DNA from: Chitinophagales bacterium
Lineage (GTDB): Bacteria; Bacteroidota; Bacteroidia; Chitinophagales; Chitinophagaceae
Assembly (NCBI GenBank): GCA_017303455.1
Contig: JAFLBM010000006.1
Location: 62,001-126,000 of the forward strand
Length of the DNA stretch: 64,000 nt
Direction: 5' to 3'
This document shows, in pieces, positions 39,938 through 48,920 of this stretch. The notes beneath the pieces are model-generated. The model had not been told where the DNA came from. It saw only the letters and a program-made list of their open reading frames with translations, and searched no databases. Both the position numbers and the translations under genes were made by a program. Within the stretch, counting starts at the first letter, position 1. Each line of letters starts with the position of its first letter.

Positions 39938-42286
39938 TCAGCTTCGTTGCCTGAATCCAATTAATGACACTGCTCCCATTACGCCAATAGTAGCAAACAA
40001 AAGTGTGTTATTTCTTTTGGGGTGCTCAGTAATCGTTTCTGCAACTGATGCATATCCTGCCTCTGCGGGAATGAATTTTTCTTCTTCCTCATTCAGCACC
40101 ACATCCCAATCTTTATAGGTTTTACCGGTTAAATAGGCCAGCATTTCCATTTCATCGGAACGGCGTTGCTTCAGGTCCTTCAGGTATTTTTTACCAGCAT
40201 CACAACTAAAGTCACCGGTAGCTGGATGTGTAACAATATACCTCGCCTGGTAGCTCTCTGTATTGGGTGTAACCTGGAACACCAGGTCCTGCGGAAACTT
40301 ATCCCGGTTGTAACGTACATGCAGGCGGGTAAAATAAACATTATCTGAGTAATCAAGATCTTCGTCATCATCCACATCGCTGTAATCATTCCAGTCACGG
40401 TTGATCCACCATACACCTGCCTGCACAAGGTCTTGTGTAGAAGGGGCCGTGGCCACACAGGGATCACATTTCACATAATTCTTCGGGCTCACATCCCAGG
40501 CGTATTCCAGCATGGCCAGTGCCTTTCCTTCTTTGTTCCATTGATGCTGGAATAAATTTGCATAGAAGTTGCCGAAATTATTTTTTACAAACAAAGGCAC
40601 ATTCTTAGAAGTGGGTAATGAAAGCGTCCTGTAGTTCGTTGTTTCTATTCTTCCCTTTTTAGTGAAAGCATACACGATCATATCCTGGTCACCATCGGCA
40701 TTGGCCATACCCAGCCGGATGGGCAACATGAATTTGGGAGATGAAAAACTGATCTGTAAGGGACGAAGAAAATTACCCGGTAACTTTTTCTTTTCCTCCT
40801 CATTCACTTTTACCACAAAAAATTTCAGGTTGCTTTTGATATAAGGCTCCAGCACCTCATCAGCACCAGCAGGGATCTTATACCCATTTTCATCCAGCCA
40901 GGTTTTTAACCCGGAGCTTTCTTTGGCACTCAGGATAAGAATATCATATTCACCAACAAGGTATTTGGCTTCCACTTTTACCCCAAGATCTTTTTTCTTA
41001 GCATTTCCAAAACCCACTACTACCACTTCGTTTAATTGGACACCGGATACTTTCCCATTTAGCTGGTCTTCCAGCCTGTATGTTTCACAAGGATTCCGGT
41101 CATAGTACTCCACCAGTCGTGGTTTACTATATTCATTCAGGGTATTAAAAATGGCCTGGTCCACCACTTTAATATCTTTTTTCTGTAGTACTACCGGCAC
41201 GGGCACCACCATGGCAAAATCTTTCAGGTTGCCTTTAAAATCATTATACATAGTGATCACATTCCGGTTGCCGTCCCGCACCAGGATGACCTGTGAAGTT
41301 TTATTCTTCAGTGTTCCATCTGCTTTGCTGACATAGAAGCCGCAGAATGCAGCGGCTTCATGCCCGATCATGGCGGTGAGGATGATCACCGCAGCTCCTT
41401 TTTTCAAAATTGGCTTCATGACTATATGTTTTAGTTTTAAAATGAACGAGAACGATAGCATAGCGGGGGACCAGGTAAAGTTTTTCGCTTTGAAAATTTT
41501 ATCCAATATAGGAACCAGTGGTGCTGTTGCTACTAATACCCAAATGAGAGTATTGTATTTCCATTTAAAAGCAGCGAGGTAAAAGGCAATAATTGCTATC
41601 AAAACTGCCCACAGTATTCTTGCCAGTGGATGATTGGGCGATGTCCTCGGATCGCTGATCATAAAGAACGTGAACAACAAAAGACTGCCTGTACTTACAG
41701 AATGAATAAAATGATCCAGGGGCCAACCCAGTACATACACCTGCCTCCAGTATAAAAGGCCTGTAAAAGTGAAGAGAAAGGCCAAAGAGATATCCAGTTT
41801 CTGTACTCTTGTTACGACGATCGTTCCCAAAGTGATAACGGTAAAGAAAATAACGGTATCACTACCCCATTGCCCCGGGCTCAGCCAGGCATCATTAGTA
41901 AAAAACAAACAGGCCACGATACCAAAGGCTGACGGGTTGAAAATATGTTTTTGGTTCCAGCGAAAAAAATACTTAGATGCAACAGTTAAAAATGCTGCTA
42001 ACAGGCTGACTGACCAACTGTTTGTTTTCAGTAAAAGACACAAACTCATGGCACTGATCAAAACACTGAAGCCCCAGCGGTCAAATTCATGGGGCTTCAA
42101 CAGTCTTTTTGCTTTTATCGAATCAGCTGCATACTGAAACAATAAGCAGCCGGCAATACTGATACTAATATGTTGCCAGTCAGCTTCCCATCCTAAGATC
42201 AGGATCCCATAGCTTAAAAAAATAACCTGGAAAATAACCTGGAAATAGCGGGGATCAAGGCGCAGCATTTGCTGTTGCATAAGCAA
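39938..42286 (-). CDS. Fusion of RnfD/NqrB-like membrane domain and DUF2330
   Basis: 782 residues. Residues 1-289 form about nine hydrophobic helices of RnfD/NqrB type, including FNPSAFGIVACLFF (about 115-128) and FMISDPRTSPNHP. Residues 290-780 begin with MKPILKKGAAVIILTAMIGHEAAAFC, which reads like a second signal peptide, then a DUF2330 domain (CGFYVSKADGTLKNKTSQVI, MVVPVPVVLQKKDIKVVD). A short segment at about 418-436 (LNEVVVVGFGNAKKKDLG) closely resembles the SusC-type TonB motif. The protein ends with a hydrophobic anchor segment. No stop codon separates the two halves, so this is either a real fusion or a lost stop codon. Function unknown. Confidence 0.75.
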   Translation of the reverse strand: MLMQQQMLRLDPRYFQVIFQVIFLSYGILILGWEADWQHISISIAGCLLFQYAADSIKAKRLLKPHEFDRWGFSVLISAMSLCLLLKTNSWSVSLLAAFLTVASKYFFRWNQKHIFNPSAFGIVACLFFTNDAWLSPGQWGSDTVIFFTVITLGTIVVTRVQKLDISLAFLFTFTGLLYWRQVYVLGWPLDHFIHSVSTGSLLLFTFFMISDPRTSPNHPLARILWAVLIAIIAFYLAAFKWKYNTLIWVLVATAPLVPILDKIFKAKNFTWSPAMLSFSFILKLKHIVMKPILKKGAAVIILTAMIGHEAAAFCGFYVSKADGTLKNKTSQVILVRDGNRNVITMYNDFKGNLKDFAMVVPVPVVLQKKDIKVVDQAIFNTLNEYSKPRLVEYYDRNPCETYRLEDQLNGKVSGVQLNEVVVVGFGNAKKKDLGVKVEAKYLVGEYDILILSAKESSGLKTWLDENGYKIPAGADEVLEPYIKSNLKFFVVKVNEEEKKKLPGNFLRPLQISFSSPKFMLPIRLGMANADGDQDMIVYAFTKKGRIETTNYRTLSLPTSKNVPLFVKNNFGNFYANLFQHQWNKEGKALAMLEYAWDVSPKNYVKCDPCVATAPSTQDLVQAGVWWINRDWNDYSDVDDDEDLDYSDNVYFTRLHVRYNRDKFPQDLVFQVTPNTESYQARYIVTHPATGDFSCDAGKKYLKDLKQRRSDEMEMLAYLTGKTYKDWDVVLNEEEEKFIPAEAGYASVAETITEHPKRNNTLLFATIGVMGAVSLIGFRQRS

Positions 42287-42421
42287 GTATTTGCCTATGG
42301 GATGAGAGAGTCAAAATAATTACACAAGCCGCCCCGGGAATTATTCTTCTCTGCGGATTGAAATACGGTTGATTCCCCGTGTGGAACTTATATATGTCTG
42401 CATCATTAACACCTGTATAGC

Positions 42422-43177
42422 TCAACTCCCCATCCACTCTTTGAAAGCTGCTACATTTTCCTGGCTTACGATTACCTCTTCATTAACAACCGGCTCTATT
42501 TCCAGTTGCAGTTTGCTCTTTGGATAGGTTTTGATCTTTTTGATGGCGGTAAGCTGTACCAGGTATTTCCTGTTTACCCGGTAAAATTGTGAAGGGTCTA
42601 ATTGTTTTTCAATATCTGCCAGTGATTGGTCCAGAATAAATTTCTGGTTTTTATTATCCACCATACAAACCAGTTTATGAGTGGCATAGAAATAAGCAAT
42701 ATCCTCCGTTCTGACAGTTATATAATCAAGCCCCCTTTTCACCAGGAATCTTTTCTTGTAGCCTGTTCCGGCAGGCTGCTGCTGCCATTGCATCAGGTGC
42801 TGAAAGCTGGAGGCAAAATGCTGTTTTAGTTTATCGTATTTATTTAAAGCAGTTTCCAGTTTATCCTGCTTAACGGGTTTTAATAAATAATCAATACTGT
42901 TGTGTTCAAAAGCCTCCTGCCAGTATTCGTCAAAAGCGGTACAGAAAATAACCGGGCTGCTGATATTGACTTTTTCAAATATTTTGAATGAAAGGCCATC
43001 GCTTAGTTCTATGTCCATAAACAAAAGATCCGGCATGGGGTTTTGTTGCAGCCAGTCCACAGATGTTTTAATACTATTTAATACCGCTGCAATCTCTATT
43101 GCTGATTGAGTTTTTTGTATGGCCTTGATCAGTTTTTCAGCCGCAGGTTTTTCATCTTCAATAATAACAGCTCGCAT
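42422..43177 (-). CDS. LytTR-family response regulator (second pair)
   Basis: 251 residues. Receiver with acidic pair EDEKPAAEKLI, phosphorylation site LLFMDIELSDGL and FCTAFDEYWQEAFEHNSIDYL; LytTR domain in the C-terminal ~105 residues (KRGLDYITVRTEDIAYFYAT, FYRVNRKYLVQLTAIKKI). It lies one base after the histidine kinase stop, so the pair is one operon. Targets unknown; the fusion gene downstream on the same strand is a candidate. Confidence 0.9.
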   Translation of the reverse strand: MRAVIIEDEKPAAEKLIKAIQKTQSAIEIAAVLNSIKTSVDWLQQNPMPDLLFMDIELSDGLSFKIFEKVNISSPVIFCTAFDEYWQEAFEHNSIDYLLKPVKQDKLETALNKYDKLKQHFASSFQHLMQWQQQPAGTGYKKRFLVKRGLDYITVRTEDIAYFYATHKLVCMVDNKNQKFILDQSLADIEKQLDPSQFYRVNRKYLVQLTAIKKIKTYPKSKLQLEIEPVVNEEVIVSQENVAAFKEWMGS

Positions 43178-43178
43178 A

Positions 43179-44249
43179 TTATGTAATTTTTAAAACAGGC
43201 AGTATTACGGTAAAATCTTTTTCTTCTTCTTTAATAGTAATTTCCCGGCTGGTGATCAGCTTATATCGTTCTTTCAGGTTTTGTAACCCGATCCTGGAAG
43301 AAGCTCTCCGGAGTGTTTTTTTTCGTACCGGGTTATATATTATCAGCTCTTCATTTTTAATCTCAACCTTAAAAAGCAAAGGAGAAGCCTCTGAAAATTC
43401 ATTGTGCTTAATGGCATTTTCAGCCAGGATTTGCAGGGAAATGGGCGGTACCAGGTATTGGTCCAGGGCTTCTTCAGGTATTGTTATTTGCATTTGTACA
43501 GCATTTTCAAAACGAATTTTTAATAAAAGGAAATAGCTTTCCAGGAAATTGACTTCTTCTCTTAGCAATACTAAGTCCCGGGCTTTGTTTTGTAAAATAT
43601 AGCGATAGACGTCTGCAAGGTTATCATTAAACAGCCGGGCCTTTTCAGGCTTATCATCAATCAAATGACTGAGTGTATTCAGCGAATTGAAAATAAAATG
43701 AGGGTCAATCTGGTTTTTAAGCGCTTCCAGCTCTGCTTCTGCTTTTGCTCTTTCCAATTGTTCCTGTGTTACCCGGTCATTCGCCAAATCCCTGATCAGG
43801 AAGACGGTTTCATACAGATTCACCAGGAAGAAAACAGCAATTAAAATAATCAGCGAAGTGAGTTTTACGGTTTTCCAGTCAACAATGCCATTCATGAACA
43901 AATGGTACCAGCCCACCAGCATCAGCATACTGACAGGCACACAAAAAAAGGGGATTGTTATGACAAGGGCAACGATCTTTTTTACCGGTTTATTAAACCA
44001 GTCAAAGTAGGTTCTTAATGTAAAATGAAGAAACCTTGATCCTTCATAGATTACAAAAGCAATAAGTATGGTGTACAGGTAAGATAATTTAATCTCCCAG
44101 TTGGTAAATTGGTTGTGTGGCACCATGCGGGTGAGTAGTGGAATGGCAATGCCAAAGAACGGAACCAGGATGACCCGGATACCCAGATCATTTATCTTTT
44201 CCCGCTGGCTGAAAAGCTTTGTCGCTATGCTGCTGGCCTTCATCGGCAT
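43179..44249 (-). CDS. LytS-type sensor histidine kinase (second pair)
   Basis: 356 residues: four hydrophobic helices in the first ~150 residues, then a dimerisation helix (DRVTQEQLERAKAEAELEAL) and the phospho-acceptor stretch IDPHFIFNSLNTLSHLI. N-box AENAIKHNEF and G-box SSRIGLQNLKERY form the ATP site. There is no periplasmic sensor domain. The start (MPM...) is preceded by AAAGGTG at a distance too large to be a strong ribosome site. Confidence 0.9.
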   Translation of the reverse strand: MPMKASSIATKLFSQREKINDLGIRVILVPFFGIAIPLLTRMVPHNQFTNWEIKLSYLYTILIAFVIYEGSRFLHFTLRTYFDWFNKPVKKIVALVITIPFFCVPVSMLMLVGWYHLFMNGIVDWKTVKLTSLIILIAVFFLVNLYETVFLIRDLANDRVTQEQLERAKAEAELEALKNQIDPHFIFNSLNTLSHLIDDKPEKARLFNDNLADVYRYILQNKARDLVLLREEVNFLESYFLLLKIRFENAVQMQITIPEEALDQYLVPPISLQILAENAIKHNEFSEASPLLFKVEIKNEELIIYNPVRKKTLRRASSRIGLQNLKERYKLITSREITIKEEEKDFTVILPVLKIT

Positions 44250-44274
44250 TTTTTTTGGCTTGGTTCACCTTTCG

Positions 44275-44305
44275 TTTGCGCTGTAAAGTTTAGAAATTAG
44301 TTTAG
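44275..44305 (+). promoter_or_regulatory. Promoter of the DUF1761 gene
   Basis: TTTG (44275-44278), a 19-base spacer and TAGTTTAG (44298-44305), one base from the -7 consensus. The predicted leader before the ATG at 44341 is about 30 nt. Confidence 0.5.
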
Positions 44306-44340
44306 AATCACAACATCTGTTATAAACTAAAGCAATTATT

Positions 44341-44775
44341 ATGGACATGTCTTCAATTAACTGGTTGGCTGTATTAGTAGCCGGCATTTCTGCATTTGTA
44401 TTGGGGGGCGTTTGGTATTCTCCTGCCTTATTTGGTAATGCCTGGATGAGTGAGAACAGGATGACGGTAGAAGATGTAAAAAAGGGTAATGCCACAAAAA
44501 TCTATGGTATCGCTTTTATTTTGTCACTGCTGATGGCAGCTAACCTGGCCATGTATCTCGCAGATACACCAGCCGAATGTACAGGGAACTGTGCTCAAAA
44601 AACTGATATTACCTGGGGAGCTATTGCTGGTTTCCTCTCCGGTATCTGGCCATTTTGCGGTATTGCAATTGTTGGTTTATTTGAACATAAATCAGCGAGG
44701 TATATATTCATTAATGGCGGGTACCTGTTAGTGGCATTAACACTTATGGGGGCTATTATTGGTGTATGGCGATAA
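44341..44775 (+). CDS. DUF1761 membrane protein
   Basis: 144 residues, four hydrophobic helices. The DUF1761 pattern is visible: an N-terminal helix NWLAVLVAGISAFVLGGVWY, then SPALFGNAWMSEN, and in the last third GAIAGFLSGIWPFCGIAIVG. Function unknown. First gene of a co-directional run up to the rhodanese gene, with its own promoter. Confidence 0.8.
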   Translation: MDMSSINWLAVLVAGISAFVLGGVWYSPALFGNAWMSENRMTVEDVKKGNATKIYGIAFILSLLMAANLAMYLADTPAECTGNCAQKTDITWGAIAGFLSGIWPFCGIAIVGLFEHKSARYIFINGGYLLVALTLMGAIIGVWR

Positions 44776-44832
44776 TCAGGGATAAATGAACCAGCAAAAT
44801 CCACTGTATAGCAGTCTTTATGTAAAAAAAGT

Positions 44833-45363
44833 ATGAAAAACTTTATTCTCCTAATTGCGGCCTTTTGTTTTGTAAAAGCGATGGCTGCGCAGCAACTTCC
44901 CTGCAGTAATCCTGTTTACCGGCAGTTTGATTTCTGGATAGGTGAATGGGAGGCGTTTGGAAAGAATGGGCAAAAAGCAGGCGATAGCAAGATAAGCCTG
45001 GTGCTTGATAGTTGCATTATACTGGAAGAATGGACCAGCGCCTCAGTTAATCGTGGTTTGCGCTATGCCGGGAAGAGTTTTAATACCTATAATGCCGTTA
45101 CAAAACAATGGCAACAGACCTGGGTGGATAATACAGGCGGGAGTACTGAATACCTGGAAGGAAAATTTGATAACAAAAGGATCATTTTGCTAACAAAACC
45201 CTTTTCTTTTTCCAGGGATACCCTGGCTATTCGCCGGCTAACTTTTTTTGATCTTGACAGGAACAAAGTCAGGCAGTTGGGTGAAATATCAAAGGATAAT
45301 GGAATGAGCTGGGTCACTGAATACGACCTGGAGTACAGAAGGAAAAAGCCAGCGGAGCAGTAA
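44833..45363 (+). CDS. Secreted lipocalin-like protein, unrecognised
   Basis: 176 residues, signal peptide ending KAMAAQ. The start of the mature part, FDFWIGEWEAFGKNGQKAGDS, is typical of a large group of Bacteroidota secreted proteins with an eight-strand lipocalin/DUF1579-like fold; strands recur through TYNAVTKQWQQTWVDNTGG. A role in binding a small ligand is likely; substrate unknown. Confidence 0.65.
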   Translation: MKNFILLIAAFCFVKAMAAQQLPCSNPVYRQFDFWIGEWEAFGKNGQKAGDSKISLVLDSCIILEEWTSASVNRGLRYAGKSFNTYNAVTKQWQQTWVDNTGGSTEYLEGKFDNKRIILLTKPFSFSRDTLAIRRLTFFDLDRNKVRQLGEISKDNGMSWVTEYDLEYRRKKPAEQ

Positions 45364-45429
45364 AATAGTTTAGGTAATATGACAGACGGCGGATATCTGT
45401 CCTTAGTTTTTCGGAACTTAAAAGAAAAA

Positions 45430-45945
45430 ATGATGAACCGGAAAAACTTCCTTGCAAAAGCTGCTTTAAGCACAGCAGGTATCATTACTGCCCCAGGCTG
45501 GCTGCCGGCACAGCAAATGGCAATAGCTTCAAAGGCAGATCCACTCCCTGCTGAAAAAGTAAAAGAATTTGTAGGCGCCGGGCATAATAACCTGGAGAAA
45601 GTAAAATCTATGCTGGCAGAGTTTCCCACTTTGCTGTATGCAACCTGGGACCTGGGAAGCGGAGATTTTGAAACTGCATTAGAAGGAGCCGGGCATGTGG
45701 GAAATAAAGAGATTGCTAATTACCTGATCAGGCTGGGTGCCAGGGCAAATATGTTTGTGCTCACCATGCTTGGTAAAACCCAGGTGGTAAAACCCTACCT
45801 GGAGCTATTCCCGGAATACCTTTCAGCAAGGGGACCACATGGATTAACCTTACTGCACCATGCACAGCGGGGAGGAGATGATGCGAGGGAATTACTGGAA
45901 TACCTGGAAAGCAAGGGTCTAAAAGAAACAAAAACTCCGTTATAA
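45430..45945 (+). CDS. Tat-like secreted ankyrin-repeat protein
   Basis: 171 residues from the ATG at 45430 (MMNRKNFLAKAALSTAGI); the upstream 17 codons do not form part of the leader. The start resembles a Tat/Sec leader. Three ankyrin-like repeats follow (HNNLEKVKSMLAEFPTLLYA, GHVGNKEIANYLIRLGARAN, GKTQVVKPYLELFPEYLSA), ending in GLTLLHHAQRGGDDARELLEY. Ankyrin repeats mediate protein binding; the partner is unknown. 8 bases to the VOC gene, so co-translated. Confidence 0.75.
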   Translation: MMNRKNFLAKAALSTAGIITAPGWLPAQQMAIASKADPLPAEKVKEFVGAGHNNLEKVKSMLAEFPTLLYATWDLGSGDFETALEGAGHVGNKEIANYLIRLGARANMFVLTMLGKTQVVKPYLELFPEYLSARGPHGLTLLHHAQRGGDDARELLEYLESKGLKETKTPL

Positions 45946-45952
45946 ATTTAAA

Positions 45953-46342
45953 ATGAGTAATATGAAAAATGCGATCAGCTGGTTTGAGATCGGTACTACA
46001 GATCTTAACAGGGCCACTACTTTTTACGAAACCATATTTGGTATAAAGCTTAATCCACTTGACCTGCCCGATATAAAAATGCGAATGTTTCCTATAGATG
46101 ATATGATGGGAGTAGGGGGTGCATTGGTGGATAGTGGTGGCTTTCACAAGCCTTCCGCAACAGATGGCCCGCTGATCTACCTGAATGGGAATCCAGATGT
46201 ACAAATTATACTGGATAAAGTGGAAGCAGCCGGGGGCAAGATCATGATGCCTAAAACAGAGATATCCCCGGAGTATGGAAATATGGCGGTGATCATTGAC
46301 ACAGAAGGAAATCGTATCGGCCTGCACAGTATTCCTCAATAA
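45953..46342 (+). CDS. VOC-superfamily (glyoxalase-like) protein
   Basis: 129 residues, betaalphabetabetabeta fold of the vicinal oxygen chelate superfamily. The characteristic pieces are AISWFEIGTTDLNRATTFYE, FYETIFG, and the closing MAVIIDTEGNRIGLHS. Divalent-metal-dependent lyase, dioxygenase or resistance proteins share this fold; no specific reaction can be inferred. Part of the small-enzyme run. Confidence 0.8.
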   Translation: MSNMKNAISWFEIGTTDLNRATTFYETIFGIKLNPLDLPDIKMRMFPIDDMMGVGGALVDSGGFHKPSATDGPLIYLNGNPDVQIILDKVEAAGGKIMMPKTEISPEYGNMAVIIDTEGNRIGLHSIPQ

Positions 46343-46353
46343 AAAGGAACATT

Positions 46354-46857
46354 ATGGCAACTACCACAGATTGGAGCCGTTTTATCATCCGCATCAATAT
46401 CAATGCTACAGGAAAGGAGCTCTATGATGCATGGGCTACCCGTTCAGGAATGGAATATTGGTTCCTGCGATTATCTGAGTATAAAACACCAGATGGTATG
46501 ACAAGGGGAAATAAGGAGCGGGTTGCTAAAGGAGACAGTTATACCTGGCGTTGGCATGGATGGCCTGATGAAACAACAGAGTATGGCACCATTCTCGATT
46601 GCAACGGGCAGGATTTTATTCAATTCAGTTTTGGAAAAGCAGGCAATTGTTCTGTCAGAATTTATAAGGAAAACGAAGAGAATATAGTGGAATTGGTACA
46701 GGAGAATATCCCGGACGATGAAAGCGGAAGACTTACATGGCATGTGGGCTGCAAAACAGGCTGGACCTTTTACCTGGCTAATATGAAATCATTGTATGAG
46801 GGGGGTATTGATCTGCGGAATAAAAATGAAAATCTTCAGCAAGTACTTAATTCCTGA
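46354..46857 (+). CDS. AHSA1/SRPBCC-family protein
   Basis: 167 residues with the START-like fold: INATGKELYDAWATRSGMEYWF at the start, then EYGTILDCNGQDFIQFSF and the final helix GCKTGWTFYLANMKSLYEGG. These proteins bind hydrophobic ligands; in Bacteroidota they are often near DinB and VOC proteins. A purine-rich AAGGA site precedes the ATG. Function of this member unknown. Confidence 0.8.
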   Translation: MATTTDWSRFIIRININATGKELYDAWATRSGMEYWFLRLSEYKTPDGMTRGNKERVAKGDSYTWRWHGWPDETTEYGTILDCNGQDFIQFSFGKAGNCSVRIYKENEENIVELVQENIPDDESGRLTWHVGCKTGWTFYLANMKSLYEGGIDLRNKNENLQQVLNS

Positions 46858-46860
46858 GAA

Positions 46861-47385
46861 ATGAACTATAGCGTTGAAAAGGCCTGTGAAATACTCGAAA
46901 AAACTCCTGGTATTCTCAGGTCATTGTTTTCAGGACTCAGCCCGGACTGGACAATGTGTAATGAAGGCCCTGATACATTTTCTCCTTATGATGTAATAGG
47001 TCATTTGATACATGGTGAGCAAACAGACTGGGTAGTAAGGGCAAAGCATATTCTTGCGGTGGGCACTGCCACTCCTTTTGAACCATGGGACCGGTTTGCG
47101 CAATTTAAAAACAGCAAGGGAAAAACACTGGAGCAATTATTAAGTGAATTTGAATTACTGCGGCAGGAGAATATAAACTGGCTGAAGTCTGCCCGCCTGA
47201 GCGAAGCTGATTTAGAAAAGGAAGGAGTGCATCCGGTACTGGGCAGGGTAACGCTGAGGAATCTATTGTCTACCTGGGTGGTACACGATCTTACCCATCT
47301 TGCACAGATTACAAGAGTCATGGCAAAACAATACCAAGAGGAGATAGGGCCATGGAAGGAGTTTTTTCGTATTTTAAGTTTCTAA
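46861..47385 (+). CDS. DinB/YfiT-family metal-dependent protein
   Basis: 174 residues, four-helix bundle. The three metal-binding His are visible: His in IGHLIHGEQTDW (about 40-51), and two in WVVHDLTHLAQITRV (about 140-154). Family members are often thiol-S-transferases (bacillithiol) in other phyla; whether this one is catalytic is unknown. 3 bases after the AHSA1 gene, 9 before the DUF1801 gene, so one operon. Confidence 0.82.
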   Translation: MNYSVEKACEILEKTPGILRSLFSGLSPDWTMCNEGPDTFSPYDVIGHLIHGEQTDWVVRAKHILAVGTATPFEPWDRFAQFKNSKGKTLEQLLSEFELLRQENINWLKSARLSEADLEKEGVHPVLGRVTLRNLLSTWVVHDLTHLAQITRVMAKQYQEEIGPWKEFFRILSF

Positions 47386-47394
47386 AATTTTTGT

Positions 47395-47865
47395 ATGCAA
47401 TCGAAAGCAGCAACCGTAGATACTTACCTGGCTGAATTACCGGAGGACAGGCAAAAGGCCATAGCAAAACTCCGTTCGGTAATTAAGAAAAATTTACCCA
47501 AAGGCTTCAAGGAAGGAATGGGGTATGGCATGATGGGCTGGAGTGTGCCGCATAGCATTTATCCAGCCGGTTATCATTGCAACCCCCAAGATCCGTTGCC
47601 ATTTATGGGCCTTGCTTCACAGAAAAATTCCATCAATCTTTACCACATGGGTATCTATGCAGATCCCAAACTCCTGAAATGGTTCCAGGAGGCACATGCC
47701 AAAGCCTCGCCCAAAAAATTGGATATGGGCAAAAGCTGCATCCGGTATAAAAAGCCGGAAGACATTCCATTTGATCTGATTGGAGAGCTGGCATCCAAAA
47801 TAACCGTCGAAAACTGGATTAAAATGTATGAAACCAACCTGAAAGACAGCCGGAAGAAAAAATAA
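47395..47865 (+). CDS. DUF1801-domain protein
   Basis: 156 residues. The characteristic block GFKEGMGYGMMGWSVPHSIY (about 39-58) and the KNSINLYHMGIY strand fit the DUF1801 (YdhG-like) pattern. Small cytosolic proteins of unknown biochemistry. Part of the run of accessory enzymes. Confidence 0.78.
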   Translation: MQSKAATVDTYLAELPEDRQKAIAKLRSVIKKNLPKGFKEGMGYGMMGWSVPHSIYPAGYHCNPQDPLPFMGLASQKNSINLYHMGIYADPKLLKWFQEAHAKASPKKLDMGKSCIRYKKPEDIPFDLIGELASKITVENWIKMYETNLKDSRKKK

Positions 47866-47890
47866 TTATGTAACAAACTGTATTGCTGCT

Positions 47891-48868
47891 ATGATACTTC
47901 GTTGCGTCGCACTCTTCATCTTCCTGTTCTTTACTCAGCAATATTCCATCGCTCAAAAGAGCTATAAAATAGTGTACAATGTGCTGGAAGACCGGGAGAA
48001 GGATAATTATGACGTTTACAGTATGAACATGGATGGCAGCGATAAGAAAAATATAACCAATACACCGGGAGTAGAATGGGTTTATTACGCTTATAAAGAC
48101 AAAGTATATTACATCAGCGATAAAGACACCTGCCACCGTTGCTATTTTTTGTATGAAATGGATGCCTACGGAAATAATAAAAGGAAATTATCGGCCCTGC
48201 AAGTGGAAGACAGCTGGATGAGTCGCTACGATATTGCTACGGGGAGTTACCTGTTAGTAATGGGAAGGATCGGGAAGGTTGTAAGAAATCAATTGTTCCG
48301 GGTGAATATTACGGATGGCACCTACAAGCAAATAACCGATGATACTGTTTCCAATAAAAGAGATCCGCTGTTTATTCCTGAGCTGAAAGAAATAGTAATG
48401 GCTTACCGGCCCGATAAAACACTCCGGAAAACTGTACCCGATGAACTATGGAAATTCAGTTTTGATGAAGAAACCTATGGCCCCAATCCGTTTGGGAAAG
48501 TAAAAATGCAGCTTACTCATTTCCCCCAAGAAGATACTACTACCCAATGGTTTGAATATCATGCAGGACCCCCGCAGTGGAACAGCAAATACAAATTCAT
48601 CAGTTATTTATCAAGACAGAAGGGCCAGCACCAGGTACATGCAGTTACTCCCAATGGAAAAAACCAATGGCAAATCACATCAGGAGAAATGGGCAGCGGC
48701 TGGCATAGCTGGAGCAGCGATGGTAAATGGCTGGCTATGGATAAAACAAACAAGGAAGAAAAAGGCTATGATATTTACCTGATGAACTATAAAACAAAGA
48801 AAACAATTCAGCTTACCAGCGATGCTAAATATGAACAGGCACCGGTGATCGTAGAGGTAAAAAAATAA
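47891..48868 (+). CDS. Secreted PD40/TolB-like beta-propeller protein
   Basis: 325 residues with a signal peptide ending YSIAQKS. The mature part contains the PD40-type blades of TolB: NYDVYSMNMDGSDKKNITN, QVHAVTPNGKNQWQITSGEM, GYDIYLMNYKTKKTIQLTSD. A Cys pair lies in DKDTCHRCYFLY, with CHRC spacing. No enzymatic motif is visible. Such propellers bind peptides or other proteins in the periplasm. Confidence 0.78.
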   Translation: MILRCVALFIFLFFTQQYSIAQKSYKIVYNVLEDREKDNYDVYSMNMDGSDKKNITNTPGVEWVYYAYKDKVYYISDKDTCHRCYFLYEMDAYGNNKRKLSALQVEDSWMSRYDIATGSYLLVMGRIGKVVRNQLFRVNITDGTYKQITDDTVSNKRDPLFIPELKEIVMAYRPDKTLRKTVPDELWKFSFDEETYGPNPFGKVKMQLTHFPQEDTTTQWFEYHAGPPQWNSKYKFISYLSRQKGQHQVHAVTPNGKNQWQITSGEMGSGWHSWSSDGKWLAMDKTNKEEKGYDIYLMNYKTKKTIQLTSDAKYEQAPVIVEVKK

Positions 48869-48920
48869 GACTACTACCCTGTTTCATCATTCACAAGGTT
48901 CGCCTTCTTATCTTAGCTGT

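Noticed and set aside
41417..41419. Separate start codon for DUF2330 at the ATG inside the fusion gene
   Set aside because: Kept as one gene because no stop codon precedes it and no ribosome site is visible; noted as an alternative in the finding on the fusion.
45761..46339. Minus-strand frame opposite the ankyrin and VOC genes
   Set aside because: Composition (rich in His, Phe, Pro, Ile) is typical for antisense frames; both plus-strand genes have conserved motifs and short intergenic gaps.
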